A stretch of DNA of 64,000 bases from Pseudoscleropodium purum. Lineage: Eukaryota; Streptophyta; Bryopsida; Hypnales; Brachytheciaceae. Made by a program: the position numbers and the translations under genes. Below, in pieces: positions 10,700-20,246 of this stretch. Within the stretch, counting starts at the first letter, position 1. The number at the start of each line of letters is the position of its first letter. The notes below the pieces were generated by a model. That model was not told the DNA's origin. It saw only the letters and a program-made list of their open reading frames with translations, and ran no database searches. The stretch is from contig OZ017797.1 of assembly GCA_963969395.1 (NCBI GenBank), positions 40,300,001 to 40,364,000 of the forward strand, in the 5' to 3' direction.

Positions 10700-11963
10700 T
10701 TAAGGTCTTACTTGGATTATAAAATTGAACTCTTGGAGTAATAATACCCATCTAGCTATCCATCCACTAAGTTGGGGTTTGTTTATCATGTATTTCAAGG
10801 CATCATGATCTACATGGAAAACAAATTTGTATCCCAACAAATAGTGTCGGAACTTTTGGACTGAGAATATCATCCCCAACGCTTCTCGTTCTGTTACAGT
10901 ATAATTCTTTTCTGCAGTGGCTTGCAAAATAAATGGGTCTATTATGACCTTTTTCATTCTTTTGGCTTAATACACTTCCAATTGCAACATTGGAAGCGTC
11001 AACATAAACTTCGAAGTCTTTATTCCAATCTGGTGGAATTAGGACAGGGGCTGTTATAAGTTTCTGTTTTAAGGTGTTAAAGGCATCTGTACAAGCCTTA
11101 GTCCATACATGTGTACTATCAGTCTGTTTGGTTAACGCAGTTAAAGGTAAGGCAATGTTGGCATACTTGTGGATATATCTTCTATAATATCCAACATGTT
11201 CCAAAAAGGCTCGAACTTTTGTTATGGTGTTAGGTTGTGGTAATTCACTAATAATTGCTACCTTGTCCGGATCTGTAGCAATGCCTTGATTAGAAACAAT
11301 GTGTCCTACTAATTTGTCATAAGGTACAACAAATTGGGATTTGGCTGCGTTAATTGAAATGCCAAACTTCTCACATTGTTCGAAACACTTTTCTAAGCAT
11401 CCTGCATGATTGGCTTTTGTGCTAAACACACAAAAGTCATCTAGAAATATTTCGATGAACTTTCTGAGATACTCTTGAAAGGCTATGGTCATTAACCTTT
11501 GAAAAGTAGCTGGGGCGTTACATAACCCAAAAGGCATAACTATATAAGCAAAAATTCCCCAATCAGTTGTAAAGGCCGTTAATAACCTAAACATTTCTGC
11601 GATTTGAATTTGGTTATAACCAGAGAATCCGTCTAAAAAGGAATAACATTCGTGTCCGGCAACACCGTCTAAAAGGGTATCGGTAAATGGTAAAGGGAAG
11701 TGGTCTTTCTTAGTGACACTATTTAGTTTACGATAGTCTTGGCAAATTCTCAACTTGCCATTCTTTTTGGGTACTATCCCAATAGGTGAGACCCATTCGC
11801 TATAAGGTATGGGAAATATGAATCCGCATTCTAACAGCTTATCAATTTCCTCTTTTACCATTAATGAATACTTTGGATTCATTCGGTATTGTCTTTGTCT
11901 AACGGGTTTTGCATTTTCTTCTAATACAATATTGTGTTGGCATATTTCAGGAGGAACTCCTTC
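10700..11963 (-). pseudogene. Reverse transcriptase and RNase H part of gypsy pol, frameshifted
   Basis: This region copies the element RNA into DNA. RT motifs are clear: PVRQRQYRMNP, ICQDYRKLNSVT, FLDGFSGYNQI, MPFGLCNAPATFQR and the catalytic FLDD box, with its aspartates present. RNase H begins at EVYVDASNVAIG. A frameshift near 10910-10920, after YFAS, moves the reading to another frame that continues TAEKNYTVTEREALG to an in-frame TAA at 10700-10702. The 5' side is cut by the GC-rich MITE at 11964-12265. Upstream of the frameshift, RT is in the same frame as gag-protease, so the ancestral element had a single gag-pol frame. Confidence 0.92.
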
Positions 11964-12265
11964 AAGGTCGACGAATTTCAACGTCCGCCCCAAAATAGCG
12001 TCCGTTTTTCGGACGTCCGAACGCACGGACGCTAGCGGACGCAACGTCTCGACCACCGTCGGAAAGTGGACGGGCGGGGCGGACCGACCAACCGCTCGAG
12101 GCGGACGCCCAGATCATGCGGACCAGATCAGTCCGCGCGTCGATCGGATGGCCGTAATCGGGCGGACGGGGGACAGGCGGACGCTGCGTCCGCTGGGACG
12201 CAAATGTCAACGGACACTGCAGACACAGCGTCTGCGTCCGGGCGTCCGGACGTCCTGTCAACCCT
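11964..12265. mobile_element. GC-rich MITE-like insertion inside pol
   Basis: This is a block of about 300 bp, much richer in GC than its surroundings, inserted between the protease linker and RT. The flanks GAACTCCTTC (11954-11963) and GAACTCCTTT (12266-12275) are a near-perfect 9-10 bp duplication of pol sequence. The ends are imperfect inverted repeats (AAGGTCGAC and, on the other strand, AGGGTTGAC). It carries many copies of GCGTCCG/CGGACGC and a perfect hairpin CGTCCG-TTTTT-CGGACG at 11999-12015. The 9-10 bp duplication suggests a Mutator-like origin; this is a tentative class call. It has no transposase, and the ORFs across it are chance frames. Confidence 0.75.
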
Positions 12266-12845
12266 GAACTCCTTTAAGATCGGTATAACTCCAAGCAAAA
12301 GCCTTTCTATGTCTTTTGAAAAAGTTATGCCAATACTTAAACTCTACTTTTGTCATTTTAGAATAGACTCTAATAGGTTTAGGGTCTTCCTTTGTTCCTA
12401 AATTCATTTGTTGCAAAGGAGTTTTCAAAGATTCCTTTTGCAAAGGTATTTGATCTTTATGGGCAAATAAATTCTCTATTTCTTCAGTATCTAATGGTTG
12501 TTTAGATTCAAGCTCTGAACTTTCTTCAATACTAACATTTAAGACCTCAGAATTTTCCCATGCCAGAATGGCATCGTCCGAGTCATCAATGTTATTCATG
12601 GGAGTAAAATATTCTCCCAACCCAACACATTTATAAGGCAATTCTTTATTTACTTTTTGTGTTGGTTGTTCGTCGTCACTTTCTTCCTCTATGTCAGAAG
12701 AAAGTGTAGAGGTTTGATTAGAATCCTCCTCTTGGGTTTCTCCATGATAAGGAGTTGGATATAGGGAAAAGACAATTTGGTTTTTGCCTTTTCCTATAGT
12801 CAAGGTTCCCTTACCCCAATCATCTTTTGCTTTGGCTGAAAACAG
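12266..12845 (-). pseudogene. Protease-RT linker of gypsy pol
   Basis: This is the open frame between the protease and RT domains, in the same frame as both. It starts just after an in-frame TAG (12846-12848) that replaces a tryptophan expected after LLGRP. It has a TIGKGKNQIVF segment, an acidic middle part, then FAWSYTDLKG, the usual lead into RT, before the MITE cuts it. There is no in-frame ATG at its head, so it is a broken continuation and not a separate gene. Confidence 0.8.
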
Positions 12846-15107
12846 CTAAGGTCTACCTAATAGGATAGGATAAGAAGATATAGAGTTCACCAATTTGAAA
12901 ACTATATAGTCTATCTTATAATCGATCCCTCCTATAGTGGTGGTAATTTGGTTCAACAATCCAAAAGGTTTGACCCTACTTTGGTCTGCCATTCTTAGAA
13001 TGATAGGTGTTGGTGTCATAGTGGTTAATCCCAGTTCTTCCATGGTTTCAAAGTTCAAGAGATTAACACTAGACCTACTATCGATTTGGACACCATGGAT
13101 TAATGATCCATCGATCATTACTTCTACTGTTGGGGCCCCAGGATCTACTGAAATCTCATGAATTTGGTTTGACTTAACCCTTTTTCTTATTAGAGAAGTA
13201 CTAAGGTCACTCTTACACTTGGGCAAAATTGCCAAAAGTTGTTTCATAGAAATGAGGGGTTGTATTCTGTCTAAGTTGTCCAACACATTGTAGGGTTGTA
13301 TACCCATTTCTAATTTCATTGTACGTGTTGCTTTTCGTTTGATTAAGTCATTTTCATGACTTTTGGACTTATTCCTTTTAAAAGGAGGTTGGTAGAAACT
13401 AGGTAAAGTTGAAGAGATTGGAGGTAATACCTTTTGGGGCAAAATTACTTTTTGAGGTTTGTTTTGGTTTTCTTGGTTGAGAGCTGCCTTAAGGGCTCTT
13501 TCTTGTCTTTCTTTTAAAGTAATTTCTTTTTCTGGAAATGTTATCTGTTCAGATTCTGGTATGTGATTAGCAATCTCTTTGTCTTTATCTGGTTCAAAAG
13601 ATATTTCTTCTTTTGACCAATATGGTCGAACAATTTCCTTTCCTGAATAGTCTTGGGATTCATTATTTCTAACATTTTGTTTTGTTTTCTCTCCCCTAGT
13701 AGTTACATAAACCTTTCCAGGCAATGGTTCGTTCCTATGTAGAATGTGGGAGACGTGATTTGAGGATCTGGTGTTATCCTGGTCCTTAAATTGGACTTGG
13801 TTTTTCTTGGGATAATCTCTTTCAGAAGGAGGAAAGTTCCTAGGTGGGGCATTACACTCTTCTGCAACATGACCTCGTTGTCTACAACGCCTACACCAAG
13901 GAACATAACCAACTTGTTTCTTAGGATAAGGACATTCTCGAGAATAATGGCCTGGTTCACCACATCTATAACAAATAACAGACCCTTCTGGTCTAGATGA
14001 GCCAACCGGAGAGAAAGGTTGGTTATTATTGAAATTATTATTATTATTCCAATTTTGTCGATTATTAGGATTAGGATTATATAGAGGTCCTTCATTTGGT
14101 CTAGTGAATGGTCGTTTACTAAGGTTAGACTTATTAACCCATGGCCTATTGTTTTCAACTTGCATGACTTGCTTAACTGCTGCCATATCCTGTCTAACAG
14201 CTTTTAAATTCCAACATTTGTCTGTAAAATGTTTACCACCACAAAAACCACAAATAGGGCTTCGTACCATATTTTCTATCAAAGGTGATGAACATTCTGA
14301 AGACAAATGCCCATGCCCTTTACAATTAGAACACCAAACATTGGTTCTCACATTAGTAGGCTTATTTCTCTTATTTGGCGCATTGGTCACTTGAATTCTT
14401 AAGTTAGCCATTCCTTCAATCAATTTATTCAATTTATTTTCTAATCCAGTTTTGGAATCTAAATTTTGTTTTGGTATATGTATTTCTGGTTTTATATAAT
14501 TTGGTTCTTGAACTACTGGATACATAGGATTTTGAACATAGGAAGGTTCTAGAGATGTTGTAGGATAAGGTGTGAGATCTGCCAAAGACAAATCTATTTC
14601 ACCAATCCTAGCTTCTTCATATCTTTTAGCATTTTGCAAGGCCTCTGCCAAATTTGTAGGGTTCTTTTCTCTCATGGCTATTTTGAATTCAATAGGGTGT
14701 AATCCTCCTATAAACAAACTAGTAAGGTAAGCATCTGGCATACCATGATTAAGCCAACATCTCAATAGATATTCCATTCTTCCATAGTAGGAATCTACGG
14801 TTTCTCTAGGTCCCATTCTCAAGTTCCGCAAACGGTCTTGAATATTTTCTATAAAGGCTAATGGATGAAATCTCGTTAGAAAGGCATCTCTCAATGCTTC
14901 CCATGTCGCATAGGGTCTATGAGTTTGATGCCATTCCTGAGCAGCACCCGTTAAGGTAGCAGGAAAGGTTATCAAATAATTGGCCTCAAGTATGAGGTTT
15001 ACTTGACATGTCATCAAAAATCTATTGACATGATAATCAGGATCAGATCCTGGATGGCCCGAGTATTGTGGCAATGGAACCAAACTCAAAGGTCTTGGTT
15101 GTGCCAT
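12846..15107 (-). CDS. Gag-protease of the gypsy element
   Basis: Gag packages element RNA in a cytoplasmic particle and the aspartic protease would cut the polyprotein. I chose the ATG at 15107 (MAQPRPLSLVPLPQ), the only in-frame ATG before the capsid region; the frame stays open upstream without an ATG (see the next entry). The capsid-type region (RDAFLTRFHP, SYYGRMEYLLRCW) lies near 14780-14900. Four zinc knuckles follow: CSNCKGHGHLSSEC, CGFCGGKHFTDKC (short spacing), CYRCGEPGHYSREC and CRRCRQRGHVAEEC. The protease ends the ORF (IDSRSSVNLL, then ILLGRP). Its catalytic D-S/T-G is D-S-R, which should inactivate it. The frame stops at a TAG where pol should continue. Confidence 0.88.
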   Translation of the reverse strand: MAQPRPLSLVPLPQYSGHPGSDPDYHVNRFLMTCQVNLILEANYLITFPATLTGAAQEWHQTHRPYATWEALRDAFLTRFHPLAFIENIQDRLRNLRMGPRETVDSYYGRMEYLLRCWLNHGMPDAYLTSLFIGGLHPIEFKIAMREKNPTNLAEALQNAKRYEEARIGEIDLSLADLTPYPTTSLEPSYVQNPMYPVVQEPNYIKPEIHIPKQNLDSKTGLENKLNKLIEGMANLRIQVTNAPNKRNKPTNVRTNVWCSNCKGHGHLSSECSSPLIENMVRSPICGFCGGKHFTDKCWNLKAVRQDMAAVKQVMQVENNRPWVNKSNLSKRPFTRPNEGPLYNPNPNNRQNWNNNNNFNNNQPFSPVGSSRPEGSVICYRCGEPGHYSRECPYPKKQVGYVPWCRRCRQRGHVAEECNAPPRNFPPSERDYPKKNQVQFKDQDNTRSSNHVSHILHRNEPLPGKVYVTTRGEKTKQNVRNNESQDYSGKEIVRPYWSKEEISFEPDKDKEIANHIPESEQITFPEKEITLKERQERALKAALNQENQNKPQKVILPQKVLPPISSTLPSFYQPPFKRNKSKSHENDLIKRKATRTMKLEMGIQPYNVLDNLDRIQPLISMKQLLAILPKCKSDLSTSLIRKRVKSNQIHEISVDPGAPTVEVMIDGSLIHGVQIDSRSSVNLLNFETMEELGLTTMTPTPIILRMADQSRVKPFGLLNQITTTIGGIDYKIDYIVFKLVNSISSYPILLGRP

Positions 15108-15872
15108 GTTTATGTCAAAAAGGTCTTCACTAGATGGTGAACTATCACTCGAATTATCACTTGAAGAAGTCAAATTTAATGAGGATGAATTAGAACACTC
15201 TTCTGAGGTACTCAAATCATTTTGATTATTATTTTCTTCTTCAAATGGTCGTAAAAATTGACCTGAAGAAGTTTCAAAATGAGAAGGTGTATCAGAATGC
15301 TCTGACTCAGAAGTGATAGGATCAGAGTTTTCGTTCACATTGTACAAGAGCTTTTGCAAGCGTTCTCGTACACTGGGACTCTCTTCACCTCCAGATTCGT
15401 GTAAATATTCTGCAATTGGACTAGTAAATAGAGGTTCTAAAGTAAGATTCCTAGGTCTTGAAAACAAGTACTCCACAGGAGTTGAATGTAATATAGGAGA
15501 ATTTGAAGACTGTCCTTGTTCAAAAGTTGAATAAGGAATTTCATGAAAATTCCTAACTTCTTGGTCTAGAGGTTTATCAACAATATTTGCTTCAATGGGG
15601 TTTATAATGTCAACTGATTCTTCGCCTAAATTAATATCTACTTGTCTCCTTGCATAAGTTCCTAAAGGTGAATTTAAAGTTTGTTCTATGTTTAAATTGT
15701 CCAAATTAGGAACTTGTGGTGAAGGTGGTCTTGCCGGTGTTGGGGTAAACACTGGGTTCTTATAGGAAGATATAATCCGACGATTAGACCGCTTATCAGC
15801 CCTATCCTTTCTTTGTTTCTTTTGCAATGCCTTTTTCAAGTCATGTTCACTAATATTTTGAAACAGTTAATG
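15108..15872 (-). other. ATG-less open extension upstream of gag
   Basis: The gag frame is open for about 255 codons upstream of its first ATG but contains no in-frame ATG. The translation is rich in S, E, N and P, with a basic start (KKALQKKQRKDRADKRSNRR) and a long serine/acidic tract before MAQPRPL. A stop-free frame this long suggests it is or was coding, reached by splicing, frameshifting from the ORF upstream, or a lost ATG. I cannot tell which. Confidence 0.5.
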
Positions 15873-15952
15873 TATTCATTAAAGAATTTGAACATTTGTA
15901 TACTAAAAAGGTATATTCAAGTGTATTTTAAATTTTTAATGTACTATTGATT

Positions 15953-16447
15953 TCAAAGGCATAACAATCCAAAAGAAATGCTCATAGGATGCTTTTCTTC
16001 TCTACTTACAAAATCAGGTATCAAAGGTGTTAATCTTGGATTTACTGGTCCATAATTAAAAACATATAATTTTCTATCTAATCTAGTACCATGCCAACCA
16101 GCATATCCACTAGGAATTTCTACACCGGAATAAGTTCTTAATTTACCGTGTTGTCCTAACAAATAGTGTAAAGATGGGTGAATAAAGAGATCTTCCCCTT
16201 TTGCATAAATTTTTTGATAAGGTTTCCCTTCTCTCCAAATTTTACTAAAGATAATACGTTTTACATCCAATGGTAATTTTTCAATTTGACCTTTTAGTTC
16301 AAAAGTACAAAAATCTTCTTTTAAGAATTTGTAACCTTTTCCAAAATAAGCATTTTTATACAATCGGTATAAAGCCATAAAAAGACATGGTCCTGAAAAA
16401 TAGTCTTCTATTATTTCCAAACTTTTCCATGGAAATAAATATTCCAT
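15953..16447 (-). CDS. Small gypsy-internal ORF upstream of gag (164 residues), unknown
   Basis: This ORF starts at ATG 16447 (MEYLFPWKSLEI) in the same frame as the 181-residue ORF upstream, separated from it by two in-frame TGA codons within 30 bases. It may therefore be the second half of one longer protein. The sequence is globular with many aromatic residues and a YSGVEIPSGYAGWHG segment. I recognise no domain. Its position before gag recalls the extra 5' ORF of some Tat/Ogre elements, which is a comparison of layout only. Confidence 0.55.
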   Translation of the reverse strand: MEYLFPWKSLEIIEDYFSGPCLFMALYRLYKNAYFGKGYKFLKEDFCTFELKGQIEKLPLDVKRIIFSKIWREGKPYQKIYAKGEDLFIHPSLHYLLGQHGKLRTYSGVEIPSGYAGWHGTRLDRKLYVFNYGPVNPRLTPLIPDFVSREEKHPMSISFGLLCL

Positions 16448-16474
16448 TTTGAATCATTTGGGAGAACCATTGAG

Positions 16475-17020
16475 TCAATAAAGATTAAAACTATCTCGAT
16501 GGGCTCTGCTCTGGGATGAATGAAAATAAATCAAGGTATTCACAATTTTTCGTATACGAATCAATTCCTCTAAAGTTATGTTGGGTTTTCTCAATCTAAA
16601 TAAACCTTTGATGGTCTCTAAGAATTCTTGGTCAAAGTGTAAAGTGGGTTGGGGTGGAATTATAACATAGGGTTTTGGAGTTACAACCGTATGTTGTATA
16701 CAAATTGCTTCTGAGTTATCAAAGGCTTGTTTCGTGGAACAAGTCTTCTTAATATGGCCGTTTTCTCCACAGAAATGGCTACGGATTCTTCTATTGGTTT
16801 CTATGTAGTGCCTAGAGTTAGAATTTCTATTATTTCTAGGAATAGGTTTAGGATGATGTGTTTGGGAACTAATTGGCCTCGTTCTTTGAGGTATAGGATT
16901 TTGTAATGGGCAAGTATTATCTACTGTAAATATGTCTATCAACAAATCTTCTATTATGTCTCTATTGAGTTTTCTAGTACACGGTTCCATGACAGATCGT
17001 CTTTTGATTATGATCGTCAT
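16475..17020 (-). CDS. First gypsy-internal ORF (181 residues) with a degenerate zinc-knuckle motif
   Basis: This is the ORF closest to the primer-binding site, starting at ATG 17020. The first 80 residues are basic and rich in P, R, N and H. The segment SHFCGENGHIKKTC fits a CCHC knuckle whose first cysteine is replaced by serine. The C-terminal part has leucine-rich helices (LEETIKGLFRLRK-like spacing, then TLEELIRIRKIVN). It may bind nucleic acid, but this is inferred from one imperfect motif. It ends at a TGA, after which the same frame continues into the 164-residue ORF. Confidence 0.55.
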   Translation of the reverse strand: MTIIIKRRSVMEPCTRKLNRDIIEDLLIDIFTVDNTCPLQNPIPQRTRPISSQTHHPKPIPRNNRNSNSRHYIETNRRIRSHFCGENGHIKKTCSTKQAFDNSEAICIQHTVVTPKPYVIIPPQPTLHFDQEFLETIKGLFRLRKPNITLEELIRIRKIVNTLIYFHSSQSRAHRDSFNLY

Positions 17021-17276
17021 TTCATAACAAATAATATAGATTTTAGATCTCTATCACTGTTTACTAATGTTCTTACTAAAAAACTTAAAATTCTTTTTAA
17101 CTTTTGAGCAATTGACTTTTAAAGAACTTTATGGCAAATACATGTATGTGAATCTTTTATACAGATTTTCACAATTCCATGTATTTACCTGTTTCTTTAA
17201 AACCAATTATTTTCAAAAATCAAGAAGACTTACAAAAACTCAAATACTCTTTTGAAAACCACTAACCAAGGATCAT

Positions 17277-17294
17277 TCCTCGGCAGCGGCGCCA
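17277..17294 (-). other. Primer-binding site (tRNA-Asp)
   Basis: On the element strand this reads TGGCGCCGCTGCCGAGGA, three bases inside the 5' LTR. It is complementary to the 3' end of plant tRNA-Asp apart from two mismatches, as I recall that tRNA. Minus-strand DNA synthesis would start here. The site confirms the element's orientation. Confidence 0.88.
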
Positions 17295-17297
17295 AAA

Positions 17298-19448
17298 TGT
17301 AGTTAGGTTTTTGGAATCCCTATTCCAAACGCTACCAAATTCGAATATCAGGGAATGATCTATGTAAGGTTAGTGTAGTGTGTTCAAATGTCACTTTGTA
17401 CTTAAGTTTTGAAGATAGAATAAAAATTCCTTCTTATTCCCACTAACTAGCCCAAGAAACACTCAACAGTCCATTATAAGATAAAAGACTCAGCATGCAT
17501 GTCCCTGTCCTGTCTAGTGTTGTAGGGCTCATGGCAATATGTCTAGAACAATATGTCAAGGTGGACTGACTTGTTTATGTATGCAATGCAGGACTTGACC
17601 TCAATACAGCCCACTATAGTATTTTGAAACTAGTACAAATATACGTCTATAGTATTTCAAAAGAAATTAGAATTTAGGGTTTAGAAAGTCTTACAATGGG
17701 TTACCCCTCAACAACTCTAGGGACAATATTGGCTAATAACAAGGTTAGCAACTACCTACAATACACAAAATTCAAACTTACAACATGTATATGCAATTTT
17801 CAATACAACACTCTAATAACATTGATGCAAGACAAATAATAAATTCCTAACTCTAATTCTAACTCTCAAATAGATCAATTCCAAACCAGAAGTACGGCCA
17901 TACGGCCATTCGAAAAATTTTGACCTTTATTTTAATTTGTTTTTAATGAATGATTTTGAATTTTAATTAAAAGCCTTTTAAGCCCCATTTTCGTACACCA
18001 GTTGATATCCTGCAATTCCCAAACTCCCGGTCGGGTAACAACACCATCGAATTTCAAGTATCAACTGAGGTTTCGTCACCTCGATTGAGACTATCCGAGA
18101 TCCCAACCCTAACTCAGGACCTCATCGAGCACCTCACTCGATCCTAGGACCTGAATCCCGATTCCTCGCTCCGGCGTCCTGCACTCTTTCTGGCCGAATT
18201 CCCGATTGATAATTCGATTTTTTTATTTGTACATAATTCCTTCAGATCTTGGCTTGTGATGTCCAAGCAATCTACTCCAGATCAAAAATCGACCGAATTG
18301 CTGAAATTTCCAAAAGTTGATGAGGAGATTCAGAGATACTGCGACTACGCAAATTTGATCGTAATTTGCCAAATTGTGCACAATTTCTCCCTCTTCTGGT
18401 TTCTCCCGCAACCACACGACAATGAGGATCAGAGTTTTGGATCACGAATTCAATCCGAAGTCAAATTTTACCCCTCTTCGTCACCTCAATTGCCGCTGCT
18501 GCTTGTGCCTTCCAAATCCCTAATTTCTTCCCTAGTTCTAATCCACCTTCCCTTGCAAATTCCTCACTCAAGTTTTGAAACAGGTTCAAATCAAACAACA
18601 CACTTGAAAGACATACACATCACTCTTTCCAGTTACAAATTGGAGCAATGATTTGAAAATTTGGAATCCGTTGAAACAGTCAGGCGTTGTTCTTACTCCT
18701 TCCGATCTACGCCCCAATTCTAGTTCTCGAATAAAATCCAGATTCTTCCAAGTTTTGCTTGTATTGGCTTCAGAGATTCGTACAACAGGTTTCCGAGCAG
18801 CGCTTGTTTTCCTCCCTGCCTGGCCGTGATGCTAGATGTGCAATTCCGACCCACAGCCTCTTTCCAGAAGTGCTCCGACGCGCTCTCAGATCAACAATCC
18901 ATCCCAATCGAAATTATACACAAATTTCAAACAGCGCTCAAAAAAAAAATTGACCACACCGCACCTCGACAATTCCAGCACAATTTTGAAAAACAACACT
19001 TTTTATTAATCAATAATGAAAACAGTACAATATCAGCGCAAAATTGTAGCAATGAAGGTTACACAGCACAGGGAGACGAAGAAGAAAACGCGAGAGAGAG
19101 AAATTGAGGAAAACAGTAGGGATTAATGCTGAATTCCAGGGGTGATTGGAGAGGTCGTAGCACTCGCGATCGACACGGCGTTCACCGCGCCTCTTGAATC
19201 CCTAATTTTATCTTTTTCTTTTTCTTCCTATTTTTCTTTATCTTGGGACTTTAACTTTAACTTTGCCTTTGTCTTTTTCCCCTTTTAACTATTGTTTTGA
19301 CTATCTACCAAAGTATCTTTTGACTTTTTGGAACTTTTAGTGTACTTTGGACTACTTTAACACTAAATACTCAAAATATATATAAATAATATAGGAAATG
19401 TCATAGAAAATTGAAAAAGTTCTATAAAAACTGAAAAACTAGACTACA
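17298..19448 (-). repeat. 5' LTR of the gypsy element (right copy)
   Basis: This copy is 2151 bp, the same length as the left LTR, with perfect TGTAGT and ACTACA ends. Roughly twelve base differences from the left copy were seen by eye, with no indels. It is followed by the target duplication ACTAC. As the 5' LTR it would carry the element's promoter. Confidence 0.95.
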
Positions 19449-19453
19449 ACTAC
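19449..19453. repeat. Target site duplication, right copy (ACTAC)
   Basis: Identical to 3576-3580 and directly adjacent to the right LTR. Confidence 0.9.
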
Positions 19454-19482
19454 ATATATCTTTGTAAGAAAATTAGGCTCTA

Positions 19483-20246
19483 AGCTTAAGTTAGTTGTGT
19501 TTGTTTTGTTTTGTTTCGTTTGTCAATTACATTGAGATCTCTAAGAACATGAGTTTGTTAGTCATGTTTTTGGTACCATCGGAAAGCCCTCGGCAAGGGA
19601 GGGTTGTATGGGCTTTGTTTCGTATGGTTTGGACCTATAGTGTAAGAGATAATTAATTTTGAATTTTTTATAAATTAAAAAATTACATTTATTTTTATTT
19701 TGACCATGGTAAACAGCATGGGGCACACTAGTCCATCCATCTATCTATATATCTTTAAATTAAGTGGTTTGTTTTGTTTGTTACATTGAGATCTCTTGGA
19801 TTGTGCATCTCCTAATCAAGTTCATAGTTCCATTGGGAAGTATTTAGCAAGGAAAGGTGCATGGACTTGGTTACATAGCATTTGGATATATACAATGTGA
19901 AAGTTATTGAATTCCAAAGTTTTTATTAATTAGAAAATTAGAAAATTATTTTTACTTTTATTTTGACCATGGCAATAGCACAAGGCATACTAGTCTATAC
20001 ATACATACATATCCACACATACCTTTAAGTTAGATTGTTTGTTATTATGAGATCTCTAGGACCATGTGTCTCCTACTTGCATTCTTAGTACTATTGGAAA
20101 GCGCTCAGTAAGGAGGAGAGCAAGTCTTATGTTTCATGGCTTTTGAACCTATAGTGTGAAAGTTATTAATTTTCGAATTTTTTATGAATTAGAAAATTAC
20201 CTTTACTTTTATTTTGACCATGACAACAATATAGGGCACCCTAGTA
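19483..20246 (+). repeat. Tandem array of a ~270-bp AT-rich repeat (three units)
   Basis: Three consecutive units begin near 19483, 19753 and 20024. Each runs from a TTAAGTTAG..TTGTTTG head through GAGATCTC, a GGTACCATxGGAAAG core, CATGGACTT, TTTGGACCTATAGTG, AAGTTATTGAATTT and a TTATTTTGACCATGG tail to GGGCACACTAGT. Units are linked by CATA/CATC-rich spacers of about 30-40 bases. The same unit is scattered elsewhere in the window. I see no coding capacity and no terminal inverted repeats. Confidence 0.8.

Larger units (their letters stand above)
3581..19448 (-). mobile_element. Full-length Ty3/gypsy LTR retrotransposon, non-chromovirus (Athila/Tat-like organisation)
   Basis: Two direct LTRs of 2151 bp, each with TGT..ACA ends, enclose gag, protease, RT, RNase H and integrase in gypsy order on the minus strand. 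The 5-bp duplication ACTAC flanks it at 3576-3580 and 19449-19453. The primer-binding site matches plant tRNA-Asp. The integrase C-terminus has a GPY-type motif and no chromodomain, which argues against chromoviruses. Extra ORFs lie upstream of gag and downstream of pol. By eye the LTRs differ at only about a dozen positions, nearly all transitions, so insertion looks recent, but gag-pol carries several inactivating changes. This copy could therefore move only with proteins from a relative. Athila, Tat or a bryophyte Phygy-like lineage are all possible; an RT phylogeny would decide. Confidence 0.95.

Noticed and set aside
11809..12401. Long GC-rich ORFs (99-152 codons) across the MITE on both strands
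   Set aside because: They run through the MITE and its flanks in several frames at once; stop-poor GC-rich repeats explain them.
13703..14394. Alternative-frame ORFs (121-151 codons) inside gag
   Set aside because: They are shadows of the gag frame, which carries the zinc knuckles.
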